Positions 7,735 through 13,448 of a DNA stretch of 13,448 nt are shown piece by piece. The stretch is from positions 244 to 13,691 of the forward strand of contig JAKLFN010000029.1 of assembly GCA_022711195.1 (NCBI GenBank), in the 5' to 3' direction. The notes beneath the pieces are model-generated. The model was not told the origin of the DNA, searched no databases, and saw only the letters and a program-made list of their open reading frames with translations. A program made the translations under genes and the position numbers. The number at the start of each line of letters is the position of its first letter. Position 1 is the first letter of the stretch. Source of the DNA: Bacteroidota bacterium. GTDB lineage: Bacteria > Bacteroidota > Bacteroidia > Bacteroidales > VadinHA17.

Positions 7735-7867
7735 ATGATGCAACAAAACAGCATCTGTACCGTCTTTTGTACAGAAAAGAGTCTATTCAGAAGGCCGTTC
7801 GGCCAATTCTACGATCAGGTTTATAGTTAATCACGGAAAGACACCGCCCGGTGCCCTTCCGCTTTTT
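7735..7867 (+). ncRNA. Candidate structured small transcript or 3' UTR RNA
   Basis: Three hairpins follow in a row on the plus strand: CTGTAC-N8-GTACAG (7755-7774), GGCCG-TT-CGGCC (7793-7804), and the terminator stem at 7834-7861 with its T-run. The stretch sits just after the TTAAC repeats, so it could be an independently transcribed small RNA or the processed 3' end of the receptor operon. It can also be read as a 31-codon ORF (ATG 7735, TAA 7828-7830; it begins MMQQNSICTVFCTEK) whose stop is 3 bases before the terminator stem. The peptide matches nothing I recognise, and I see no clear -7 element. Low confidence. Confidence 0.22.
7834..7867 (+). terminator. Intrinsic terminator between the receptor operon and the kinase
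   Basis: Stem CGGAA (7834-7838) pairs with TTCCG (7857-7861), and inside it, after a 3x3 internal loop, CACCG (7842-7846) pairs with CGGTG (7849-7853). The stem is followed by C and TTTTT (7863-7867). A GC-rich hairpin plus a T-run on the plus strand is the standard intrinsic terminator form. It separates the upstream operon (or small transcript) from the histidine kinase. Confidence 0.6.
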
Positions 7868-7887
7868 AACCATACTGACTTCAAAGG

Positions 7888-7916
7888 TTTGTGATATCCG
7901 AAATTATTTAACTTTA
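7888..7916 (+). promoter_or_regulatory. Candidate Bacteroidota-type promoter for the histidine kinase
   Basis: TTTG at 7888-7891 and TAACTTTA at 7909-7916, 17 bp apart, resemble the Bacteroidota primary-sigma promoter (TTTG in the -33 region, TAnnTTTG at -7); the last base of the -7 element deviates. It lies after the terminator and 22 bp before the kinase ATG, so the leader would be short. Confidence 0.4.
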
Positions 7917-7938
7917 CCGGGCAGAATTGAGTGGAAGA

Positions 7939-10005
7939 ATGAAATTAACAACCGCCATACTTATTTCTTTTATTTCAGCATCAACGTTTGCGGCAGCTGA
8001 TAATCAACAGCCAAAAGCAATGAAGGGTGTTATCGATCTTTCAGGGTTAAGCGATAGCGACCAGTTCACTGTCAGGCTTAATGGCGAGTGGGAATTCTAC
8101 TGGATGAAAATGCTTCGTCCCCACGACTTCGCAAAAGGTGTTTCAAGACCAGATATGTATGGAAAGGTTCCGGCCTACTGGACAGATTACCCTGGTGAAA
8201 TAGTAGGTGACGGGAAAACCGGTTATGCTACATACCGCCTGAGAGTCATCCTTCCTGAGGGATTCAGAAAACCCCTGGCCTGCGATATGCCTGTATTTGA
8301 CAGTTCATACGACCTCTATATAAACGGGAGATACCTGGGATACAACGGCATCCCCGGAACTTCATCGGAGGATACCAAACCTGAGTACAGGCGTGTCTTC
8401 TTCCGTTATGAACCTGTTTCTGATACACTTGATATAATTATTAATGTATCAAATTTCGATCACCGTCGCGGAGGCTTCTGGCTGCCTGTTCAGATCGGAA
8501 CTTTCAGCAAAGTTCAGAAGAAGCTGGCCAACAACTGGGCAATGAACTGGTCATCGGTAAGTCTGCTCATAGGATTCTCTTTGTTTTTCTTTTTCTTCTA
8601 CCTGATAAACCCGCGGGAAAAGCTGATGCTCTATTTTTCGGTGGCAACGACCGGACTGGCATTAAGACCATTCTTTACGTCACATTACCTGATCTACAAT
8701 TTCCTGGATGTATCCTGGATATGGACAGTAAGATTCGAATATATAGGTCTTTATATGATCGTTATAGGCTGGTTATGGTTTATTCATGAGTTATACCCTC
8801 ATCGGATTTTCAGGCGGTTCATTGTTTATACCAGTGTTATTCTTGCAACCTGCGCAGTTTTGACCAATTTCCTGCCAGTAAGGATCTTCGGCTATGCAAC
8901 ACAGGTGATCTATCCTGTTATGGTCGTTCTGATGCTGTATGCAATAATACAGAGCTTCAGGCGGTTTATAAGGGGCAGCAGAATTGACCTTGTATATTTT
9001 TCTGCAATAGTTTTCCTGGCATTTGCCGGTGTTCATGACATCAGGCTTTCATTGGGCAAGGCGGCAGGTACATCTGAATATTACCTGACATACGCGGTAA
9101 TTGTTTTCATTTTCATCCAGGCTGCGCTTCTGCTGTACAGCTGGATTAAATCATACCAGGAAAAAGAGAGACTACAGAATGACCTTGAATATATGAACAG
9201 AAACCTGGAGCTGATGGTTAACGAAAGAACACAGGAGCTTAAGTCAAGAAATGATGAGATTGAACAGCAGAATCAGAGAATTGCTTCCCAGAATGTGCAG
9301 CTTTCAGAAACAATCCAGATGAAGAATAAGATCTTCTCAGTCATTGCTCACGATCTGAGAAGCCCGGTGGTGAATATCCTCTATATGCTTAACCTGCTTA
9401 AAGAGAAGGAATACAAGGAGAAATACGACACGTTTGCTAATGCCAGCATAGAGTATGCCCAGCTGGTAATTTCGCTTCTCGAGAATATGCTCGTATGGGG
9501 AAGGGGCCAGCAGGACAAGATCAATTATTCACCAGAATCGAGGAATCTCGCTGACATCGTCCTGACGAACATGAGCATTTTAAAAGAGAGCGCCGACAAA
9601 AAAGAGATATCCGTGAATTTCACGCAGGCAGGCAATTCATATGCATTCTTCGACAAAGATCTTCTCGACATAATTATCCGCAACCTGCTTTCAAATGCAG
9701 TTAAATTCACCCCCCGGGGAGGACGTATCAGCATTTTGCTGAAGGAAAGGAAAGATTTAGGAGGGATACTACTGAAGATCTGTGATAATGGTATAGGCAT
9801 TTCGCCTCAAAAACAGGAGAAGCTGTTCAGTCCTGAAGATATGTCGAGCACTCCGGGCACTGAAAATGAGAAAGGCACAGGAATAGGGTTAAAGCTTTGT
9901 CATGAGCTTGTCCTTATAAACAAAGGAACACTCACTGTTGAAAGCCGTGAAGGTGAGGGATCATGCTTCTCTGTTGTACTGCCTGACGGTCCGGCATCAG
10001 GATAG
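7939..10005 (+). CDS. 7TMR-DISM-type membrane sensor histidine kinase
   Basis: Inner-membrane sensor kinase with a periplasmic ligand-binding domain. From the ATG at 7939 the product has 688 residues; a TTG 4 codons upstream is less likely. In order: signal peptide cleaved near AAA20; a galactose-binding-like jelly-roll domain (about 30-190) with LNGEWEFYW (47-55), YATYRLRV (96-103), YINGRYLG and HRRGGFWLPV, all typical of 7TMR-DISM proteins; seven hydrophobic segments (about 205-405); a coiled coil (about 405-465); HisKA with FSVIAHDLRSPV, phospho-acceptor H471; and HATPase_c with the N box (N582, N586), G1 DNGIGI (from D616) and G2 GTGIGL (from G646). All kinase motifs are intact. No receiver domain is fused, and no response regulator is adjacent: the next gene is convergent and 12 bases away. 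The jelly-roll fold often binds carbohydrates, but the signal is unknown. A link with the upstream uptake genes is possible but unproven, since a terminator and probable promoter separate them. Confidence 0.92.
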   Translation: MKLTTAILISFISASTFAAADNQQPKAMKGVIDLSGLSDSDQFTVRLNGEWEFYWMKMLRPHDFAKGVSRPDMYGKVPAYWTDYPGEIVGDGKTGYATYRLRVILPEGFRKPLACDMPVFDSSYDLYINGRYLGYNGIPGTSSEDTKPEYRRVFFRYEPVSDTLDIIINVSNFDHRRGGFWLPVQIGTFSKVQKKLANNWAMNWSSVSLLIGFSLFFFFFYLINPREKLMLYFSVATTGLALRPFFTSHYLIYNFLDVSWIWTVRFEYIGLYMIVIGWLWFIHELYPHRIFRRFIVYTSVILATCAVLTNFLPVRIFGYATQVIYPVMVVLMLYAIIQSFRRFIRGSRIDLVYFSAIVFLAFAGVHDIRLSLGKAAGTSEYYLTYAVIVFIFIQAALLLYSWIKSYQEKERLQNDLEYMNRNLELMVNERTQELKSRNDEIEQQNQRIASQNVQLSETIQMKNKIFSVIAHDLRSPVVNILYMLNLLKEKEYKEKYDTFANASIEYAQLVISLLENMLVWGRGQQDKINYSPESRNLADIVLTNMSILKESADKKEISVNFTQAGNSYAFFDKDLLDIIIRNLLSNAVKFTPRGGRISILLKERKDLGGILLKICDNGIGISPQKQEKLFSPEDMSSTPGTENEKGTGIGLKLCHELVLINKGTLTVESREGEGSCFSVVLPDGPASG

Positions 10006-10017
10006 ATGGTACTTGTT

Positions 10018-10689
10018 TTAATCGCCTATTAGCTCTGTAAGGTTTCTCCTGTCGAGAACCCTGATAACTTTTGCCTCAGCCAGGATCAAACCTTCATCTT
10101 CCAGTTCTCCGAGGGCCCTTGCCAGTGATGGCCGGGCTACTCCGAAATAATCAGAAAGCTCGGCCTGTGTCATGGCAGTATTGAATGTGGGTTTCGTATC
10201 AGTAGTTCGTTGCAGAATAAACTGGGCCAGCTTGCCTTTTATAGTCTTGAAATTCAGAAATTTTATCTTCTCCGACAGGAACTGGGAGCGGTTTGATATC
10301 ATATCGAGGTAGTTTACAAGTATTTTGTCATTCGACATCAGCAGTTCCAGAAAGACCTGCTTTTCTATTATCATAAGCTCGGTGTAAGTAACTGCGATAA
10401 CATTGACCGGGAAGAGATTCCGGCTCCCGAAAATAAAGGCAGCCGCAATAGCCTTAGGCGCACTTATGTCCTCGATCTTTATTACGCGCCCGGAATAATC
10501 AACCATTTCGCCCTTAACGACACCTTCTGTAACTATCAACAGCGAATTTACCGGTTCACCGCTGTGTGCAATCAGGGCTCCTGCCTTATATTTTTTAATC
10601 TTTTTTTGAGTGTTTTGTAACACCTTCTCAATTTCCTGAAGTTTTAATCCCCTGAAAAGGGGTGCATTCATCAGTCTGTCGGGTTCCAT
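10018..10689 (-). CDS. Crp/Fnr family transcriptional regulator without cysteines
   Basis: Cytoplasmic DNA-binding regulator of 223 residues: N-terminal cyclic-nucleotide-binding-like beta-roll (about 10-125, with KAGALIAHSGEPVNSLLIVTEG), a long dimerisation helix (about 125-160, SQFLSEKIKFLNFKTIKGKLA), and a C-terminal winged helix-turn-helix (about 173-202, MTQAELSDYFGVARPSLARALGELEDEGLI). There is no cysteine, so it cannot be an FNR-type Fe-S sensor. The phosphate-binding cassette of CRP (GE...RSA) is replaced by AIAAAFIFGSRNLFPVNV, so cAMP is also unlikely; the effector is unknown. This variant resembles anaerobe Crp/Fnr regulators such as the HcpR-like nitrosative-stress group, but I cannot assign it to that subgroup. 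It is transcribed divergently from the 4Fe-4S protein, with a Crp-type palindrome between them 31 bp upstream of this ATG, and so is probably autoregulated. It converges with the histidine kinase (12-bp gap). Confidence 0.9.
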   Translation of the reverse strand: MEPDRLMNAPLFRGLKLQEIEKVLQNTQKKIKKYKAGALIAHSGEPVNSLLIVTEGVVKGEMVDYSGRVIKIEDISAPKAIAAAFIFGSRNLFPVNVIAVTYTELMIIEKQVFLELLMSNDKILVNYLDMISNRSQFLSEKIKFLNFKTIKGKLAQFILQRTTDTKPTFNTAMTQAELSDYFGVARPSLARALGELEDEGLILAEAKVIRVLDRRNLTELIGD

Positions 10690-10705
10690 AGTCAGTGATT
10701 TTTGT

Positions 10706-10737
10706 TAAAAATAATCATTTTGTAACATTTGTTACAA
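10706..10737 (-). promoter_or_regulatory. Candidate promoter of the Crp/Fnr gene, overlapping its operator
   Basis: On the minus strand, TTG (plus positions 10735-10737) and TATTTTTA (10706-10713) are 21 bp apart and approximate the Bacteroidota TTG/TAnnTTTG promoter. The palindrome at 10720-10737 would then occupy the -33 element and spacer, which predicts autorepression when the regulator is bound. The -7 match is imperfect, so this is tentative. Confidence 0.35.
10720..10737. promoter_or_regulatory. Perfect Crp/Fnr-type operator palindrome
   Basis: TTGTAAC (10720-10726), ATTT, GTTACAA (10731-10737): two perfect 7-bp arms around 4 bp. Written as TGTAA-N6-TTACA it has exactly the geometry of the E. 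coli CRP site TGTGA-N6-TCACA. It lies between a Crp/Fnr regulator gene and its divergent neighbour, the classic place for such an operator, so binding by that regulator is a strong inference. Confidence 0.75.
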
Positions 10738-10757
10738 TTCTCCCCATACCACTTTAT

Positions 10758-10765
10758 CATCTTTG
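10758..10765 (+). promoter_or_regulatory. Candidate -7 element for the 4Fe-4S protein gene
   Basis: CATCTTTG matches the Bacteroidota -7 consensus TAnnTTTG except for the first base. If transcription starts near 10770, the centre of the palindrome (10728.5) is at about -41.5, the standard class II activator position for Crp/Fnr proteins. No TTG was seen at the right -33 distance, as expected for an activator-dependent promoter. Single-element matches are weak evidence. Confidence 0.3.
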
Positions 10766-10817
10766 CCATGTAAACAAAAAGCAATAATTGAAAACGGCTG
10801 AAAAAATCCATAAAGAA

Positions 10818-11714
10818 ATGAAAAGAGATATATTAAAAATAGATGAAGAGCTATGCAACGGCTGCGGACAGTGTGTACCTAATTGTCACGAGGGTGCATT
10901 ACAGGTAATCGACGGTAAGGTGCGTCTTGTAAGTGAACTGATGTGCGACGGTCTCGGAGCCTGTATCGGTCATTGCCCTGAAGGGGCTATCACAATCGAG
11001 AATCGTGAGGCAGAGCCTTATGATGAGATAAAAGTTATGGAGCAGATGGTATCCAAGGGAAAAAATACGATAATCGCACACCTGAAACATCTTAAGGATC
11101 ACGGAGAAACCGGGTACCTGAAAGAGGGTGTTTCCTTCCTTGATTCACACCGTGAAGAATTAAGCTTCAATCCCGATGAGGTCTTTGCCGAAGTACACGG
11201 ACACGGGAAGCCTCACCCTCACTCTCACTCTCACTCTCACTCTCATTCAGGTTCCGGTTGTCCCGGGTCGCGTGAGCGTATTCTGAAAGGTGAAGAGACG
11301 GGAAGTGTTATAACGGGTGCCATAGACCAGCCCTCAGAGCTGAGACAATGGCCTGTTCAGATGCATCTGCTGAATCCTAATGCACCATACCTGAGGAATG
11401 CCGATCTTCTTCTGGCTGCTGATTGCGTTGCCTTCTCAATGGGGAATTTTCACAGCAGGTACCTGAAAGGAAGGTCGCTGGCAATAGCATGTCCCAAGCT
11501 TGACCAGGGCCTCGATATCTATGTCGACAAGCTTACTGCCATGATAGATGTCGCCAAGGTCGATACAATAACCGTAATGATGATGGAAGTTCCCTGCTGC
11601 GGAGGCCTTCTCCAGATGGTAAAAGCTGCACTGGCAAAAGCTTCAAGAAAAGTGCCGGTAAAACAGATGATCATTGGTTTATCGGGGAATGTGATAAAGG
11701 AGGAGTGGGTTTAG
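10818..11714 (+). CDS. Ferredoxin-like 4Fe-4S protein with His-Ser repeat loop
   Basis: Iron-sulfur protein of 298 residues from a family common in anaerobes; its reaction is not established to my knowledge. The N-terminus carries one full 4Fe-4S motif, C13-x2-C16-x2-C19-x3-C23, and a second, degenerate one: C43-DGLGA-C49-x3-C53-PEGAI, in which the expected second cysteine is Leu46. That change also appears in relatives I can recall (CDGLGAC). A linker with eight histidines alternating mainly with serine (127-143) leads to C148-PGS; the C-terminal half has QWPVQMHLLNPNAPYLRNADLLLAADC, a second-cysteine segment ACPKLDQG, and VPCCGG. These extra cysteines could hold further metal. The start is the ATG at 10818, which gives the usual MKRDILKIDEE opening; an in-frame TTG at 10788 would add 10 residues. 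Divergent from the Crp/Fnr regulator and probably controlled by it. A hybrid-cluster protein gene, sometimes linked to such regulators, is absent here. Confidence 0.85.
   Translation: MKRDILKIDEELCNGCGQCVPNCHEGALQVIDGKVRLVSELMCDGLGACIGHCPEGAITIENREAEPYDEIKVMEQMVSKGKNTIIAHLKHLKDHGETGYLKEGVSFLDSHREELSFNPDEVFAEVHGHGKPHPHSHSHSHSHSGSGCPGSRERILKGEETGSVITGAIDQPSELRQWPVQMHLLNPNAPYLRNADLLLAADCVAFSMGNFHSRYLKGRSLAIACPKLDQGLDIYVDKLTAMIDVAKVDTITVMMMEVPCCGGLLQMVKAALAKASRKVPVKQMIIGLSGNVIKEEWV
11214..11249 (+). repeat. In-frame hexanucleotide microsatellite encoding the His-Ser run
   Basis: CACTCT is repeated four times perfectly (11220-11243), with one degenerate unit on each side (CACCCT before, CATTCA after). 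Each unit encodes His-Ser. Because the unit is 6 bp, slippage would change the number of His-Ser pairs without shifting the frame. Confidence 0.85.
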
Positions 11715-11734
11715 GGAGGGGTGCAAGGGTACAA

Positions 11735-11760
11735 ACCGCCTTCGCCGAGGCTACGGCGGT
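11735..11760. repeat. GC-rich imperfect palindrome (dispersed-repeat-like)
   Basis: ACCGCC (11735-11740) pairs with GGCGGT (11755-11760), and internally GCC (11744-11746) pairs with GGC (11749-11751), with two mismatches (11741/11754 and 11743/11752). The element sits between the convergent 4Fe-4S and TIM-barrel genes. It has no T-run on either side, so it is not a convincing intrinsic terminator. The composition differs from the AT-richer surroundings, as in REP- or MITE-like dispersed palindromes; whether it recurs in the genome cannot be seen here. Confidence 0.6.
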
Positions 11761-11765
11761 CAAAG

Positions 11766-11794
11766 GGTGCAATGGTGCAGAGGTGCAATGGTGC
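11766..11794. repeat. Two copies of a 13-bp direct repeat
   Basis: GGTGCAATGGTGC occurs at 11766-11778 and 11782-11794 (16-bp period). A related degenerate unit (GGTGCAAGGGTAC) lies at 11720-11732 on the other side of the palindrome. The stretch is low-complexity and non-coding, filling the gap between two convergent genes. Confidence 0.7.
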
Positions 11795-11803
11795 GGAGGA
11801 TTA

Positions 11804-12721
11804 TCAGCTCAGCATTACACTTTTTACTCTTTTAAGAAGGGCAGCAACTTTAGCATAAGGATCACCATCGCCGAGGGTTTCAAGAGGAAGATAGCCCCTG
11901 TACCCTGATTTCCGGACAATATCGATTATTTTAAAATAATCTGTATCTACCTGTGAATCGCTTACGAAAATCTTTTCTTTCATTTGCCATGTGACAGCAT
12001 ATTTAGCATTATCTGCGATATCGCTGTAGGGATCGGGAGTATGATAGCTGCCGATATCGAGCATCAATCCAACCCATTCATGGTTTATGAGTTTCAGAAG
12101 CTTTTCGGTTTGTTCTGCTGTCTTAAGGAAATCGTTATGGTTCTGGAGGGCCAGCATTACGCCATGGTTGCCGGCAAAATCGGCACACTCCCTGATATCA
12201 TCAGCTATCCACTTTGCCTTTTCATCCCAGGGGGTGTCATCTTTTGAAAGGTTTCCGCTGAAGATCCTTACACCGGGGGCTCCAAGTTTCTGTGCCACAA
12301 TAACCCACTCTTTTACCAGTTTTTTCTCTGCAGTCCTCTTTTCACGATCGGGCCAGGTAAAATCGTTCCTGACTCCTGTGCATCCGAGTTCCACACCAAG
12401 CCGGAATGCTTTTCGTTTTATATTGAAAATAATATTATCGTGCGGCACCCCAGGATAGCCCGGGAAATAATACCCGGTAATATCGACACCGTCAAAACCT
12501 GATTTTGCACAGAAATCAAGCAGGTTTTCCAGGGTCATCGTGCCTGCTTTCAGAGGTTTATCAAAGGAATATGCATTTAAGCTGATCTTAAATGATTTGC
12601 TGCTTCCTTTGCCCGTACTCACATTTTCCTGATCCAGACTCAATCCGGCGGCTTTCAAGCCTGATACACCTAATCCGGAGAGTAAAACAGTTCCGGCAAA
12701 TTTCCTTCGGTCAATTTTCAT
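11804..12721 (-). CDS. Tat-exported xylose-isomerase-like TIM-barrel protein (sugar phosphate isomerase/epimerase family)
   Basis: Predicted periplasmic protein of 305 residues. The N-terminus DRRKFAG followed by a hydrophobic stretch to about residue 26 is a twin-arginine signal. The rest is an AP-endonuclease-2/xylose-isomerase-like TIM barrel: FDGVDITGYYFPGYPG (77-91), the GAPGVRIFSG strand (147-156), ALQNHNDF (191-198), LMLDIGSYH (219-227, D222 and H227) and PLETLGDGD (279-287, E281). In metal-dependent relatives a Glu stands where Q193 is, and a His where TWQMKEK (244-250) lies. The usual divalent-metal site therefore looks altered, although Tat-exported relatives that I recall show similar changes. 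Substrate unknown; sugar or sugar-acid chemistry is a family-based guess. It lies 84 bp downstream of pdxB on the same strand and may share its transcript; a functional link is not obvious. Confidence 0.85.
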   Translation of the reverse strand: MKIDRRKFAGTVLLSGLGVSGLKAAGLSLDQENVSTGKGSSKSFKISLNAYSFDKPLKAGTMTLENLLDFCAKSGFDGVDITGYYFPGYPGVPHDNIIFNIKRKAFRLGVELGCTGVRNDFTWPDREKRTAEKKLVKEWVIVAQKLGAPGVRIFSGNLSKDDTPWDEKAKWIADDIRECADFAGNHGVMLALQNHNDFLKTAEQTEKLLKLINHEWVGLMLDIGSYHTPDPYSDIADNAKYAVTWQMKEKIFVSDSQVDTDYFKIIDIVRKSGYRGYLPLETLGDGDPYAKVAALLKRVKSVMLS

Positions 12722-12743
12722 CAGGTTATATCAGATTAAGTTT

Positions 12744-12764
12744 AAACCTCCAATAAAAAGGTTT
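12744..12764. other. Inverted repeat between pdxB and the TIM-barrel gene
   Basis: AAACCT (12744-12749) and AGGTTT (12759-12764) form a 6-bp stem with a 9-base loop, 23 bp upstream of the TIM-barrel ATG. It could be a leader hairpin or weak operator; no T-run makes it a terminator. Confidence 0.3.
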
Positions 12765-12778
12765 CTCACAGAGACTCT

Positions 12779-12800
12779 GGCGGCTTTGCTCCTTTGTACC
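12779..12800 (-). repeat. Low-complexity repeat after pdxB, related to the one beyond the TIM-barrel gene
   Basis: Read on the minus strand this starts GGTACAAAGGAGCAAAG and ends GCCGCC, 5 bp after the pdxB stop. It resembles GGTACAAACCGCC at 11728-11740 on the plus strand, so similar short repeats in opposite orientation flank the TIM-barrel gene. The similarity is short and could be chance. Confidence 0.35.
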
Positions 12801-12805
12801 TAATT

Positions 12806-13448
12806 TCAAACTACTTTAAATCCCAGTTCTTCCAGTATTTTCCGGACTCTTTTGGTTCCGCCATTAAGCTTTATTGTGTAGGCCCTGAATTCCCGGCGGA
12901 TACCGTAATCGCCACGCTGCTTTTCAAAGTCAGATGGCGAGAAACGAAGTTTTATATTATCTTCATCGATATTGTAAGAGTGATTCACAGCCGTCCTGAT
13001 GATCTCTTCTTCCTGTTTACCTGTCCCGTCAATCGACAGAACAGGCTGAGCAGGTTCAGGAATGTTTTCAGGATACCAGTTCCCGAGAGAAAGATTGAAG
13101 TGTTTTGCCAGCGAATTGACGATCATCGAGGTCCCATTCGCTTTTCCGTCGGTAGAATAACCTGCAATATGTGGTGTCGACAGGAATGTCTTGCTCATCA
13201 GGTCGAGATCTAGGTCAGGTTCATTTTCCCAGACATCGAGAATCACTCCGCCCGGTTTCCCTGAAGAGAGTGCCTTCCTGAGCGCTCCGGTCTCAGTGAT
13301 CTCTCCCCTGGAAGTATTGATGAACCATACCCCTTTTTTCATCTTTTTGAAGCTCTTTTCATTTATCATGTGCCATGTGGCGTCATCGCCGACAATATTG
13401 AGGGGTACATGGAGAGTAATGATATCAGATTCAAAGAGTACTGTTCCG
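12806..13448 (-). CDS. pdxB: Erythronate-4-phosphate dehydrogenase, C-terminal part (runs off the window)
   Basis: PdxB oxidises 4-phospho-D-erythronate with NAD in the DXP-dependent pathway to pyridoxal 5'-phosphate, in the cytoplasm. The window holds the last 213 residues; roughly 160 N-terminal residues lie beyond the right edge, judging from the usual length of about 380. The reading frame stays open to the last base (LFESDIITLHVPLN at the edge), so the internal ATG at 13369 is not the true start. Visible features of the D-isomer 2-hydroxyacid dehydrogenase family: FINTSRGEITETGAL, VILDVWENEPDLD and TPHIAGYSTDGKANGT, whose His is the expected catalytic acid/base. The C-terminal FSPSDFEKQRGDYGIRREFRAY matches the PdxB-specific dimerisation domain (DUF3410) and separates it from SerA. 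It is followed 84 bp later by the TIM-barrel gene on the same strand. Confidence 0.92.
   Translation of the reverse strand, partial: GTVLFESDIITLHVPLNIVGDDATWHMINEKSFKKMKKGVWFINTSRGEITETGALRKALSSGKPGGVILDVWENEPDLDLDLMSKTFLSTPHIAGYSTDGKANGTSMIVNSLAKHFNLSLGNWYPENIPEPAQPVLSIDGTGKQEEEIIRTAVNHSYNIDEDNIKLRFSPSDFEKQRGDYGIRREFRAYTIKLNGGTKRVRKILEELGFKVV

Noticed and set aside
11214..11249. CRISPR-like or regulatory repeat array
   Set aside because: The hexanucleotide units are contiguous, in frame and encode His-Ser within a conserved protein; there are no spacers.
11705..11908. Plus-strand 67-codon ORF beginning at the end of the 4Fe-4S gene
   Set aside because: It reads through the palindrome and direct repeats and then antisense through the TIM-barrel gene; no protein character.
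12087..12458. Plus-strand 123-codon ORF opposite the TIM-barrel gene
   Set aside because: The minus-strand frame has clear family motifs throughout; the plus-strand ORF is its antisense shadow.

Overview
The window looks like a piece of an anaerobic Bacteroidota (probably Bacteroidales-like) chromosome. The reasons are TonB-dependent receptors with an N-terminal carboxypeptidase-regulatory-like domain paired with DUF4249 lipoproteins, promoters resembling TTG/TAnnTTTG, few Shine-Dalgarno sequences, and oxygen-sensitive or anaerobic functions (a glycyl-radical activase and a ferredoxin-like Fe-S protein). No rRNA, tRNA, CRISPR array, transposase or phage gene was seen. All assignments come from reading motifs by eye; no database search was run.

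Layout, left to right. (1) 66-866, minus: a radical-SAM glycyl-radical-enzyme activase with no glycyl-radical enzyme in the window. (2) 1128-7678, plus: two consecutive copies of a two-gene unit, TonB-dependent receptor then DUF4249 lipoprotein. It is an old tandem duplication of a complete outer-membrane uptake module; the receptor plug is about 91% identical between copies while the surface-loop regions and lipoproteins have diverged. (3) 7679-7938: a compact intergenic region with three TTAAC boxes at an exact 11-bp period, two hairpins (also readable as a 31-codon ORF), a good intrinsic terminator and a candidate promoter. (4) 7939-10005, plus: a 7TMR-DISM-type membrane histidine kinase with no adjacent response regulator. 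(5) 10018-10689 minus and 10818-11714 plus: a cysteine-free Crp/Fnr regulator divergent from a 4Fe-4S protein with a His-Ser repeat loop. Between them lies a perfect Crp-type palindrome, TTGTAAC-N4-GTTACAA. (6) 11715-11803: a GC-rich imperfect palindrome and short direct repeats. (7) 11804-12721 and 12806-13448, minus: a Tat-exported xylose-isomerase-like TIM-barrel protein, preceded by the C-terminal part of PdxB (erythronate-4-phosphate dehydrogenase), which runs off the right edge.

How the genes may work together: the duplicated receptor/lipoprotein pairs probably import two related but different ligands of unknown identity. The Crp/Fnr regulator probably controls itself and the divergent Fe-S protein through the shared palindrome; its position fits repression of its own promoter and activation of the Fe-S gene. 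The histidine kinase senses something in the periplasm, and its target cannot be read from this window. The strongest candidates for something undescribed are the duplicated uptake module, the regulator/His-rich Fe-S pair, and the structured intergenic region at 7703-7867.
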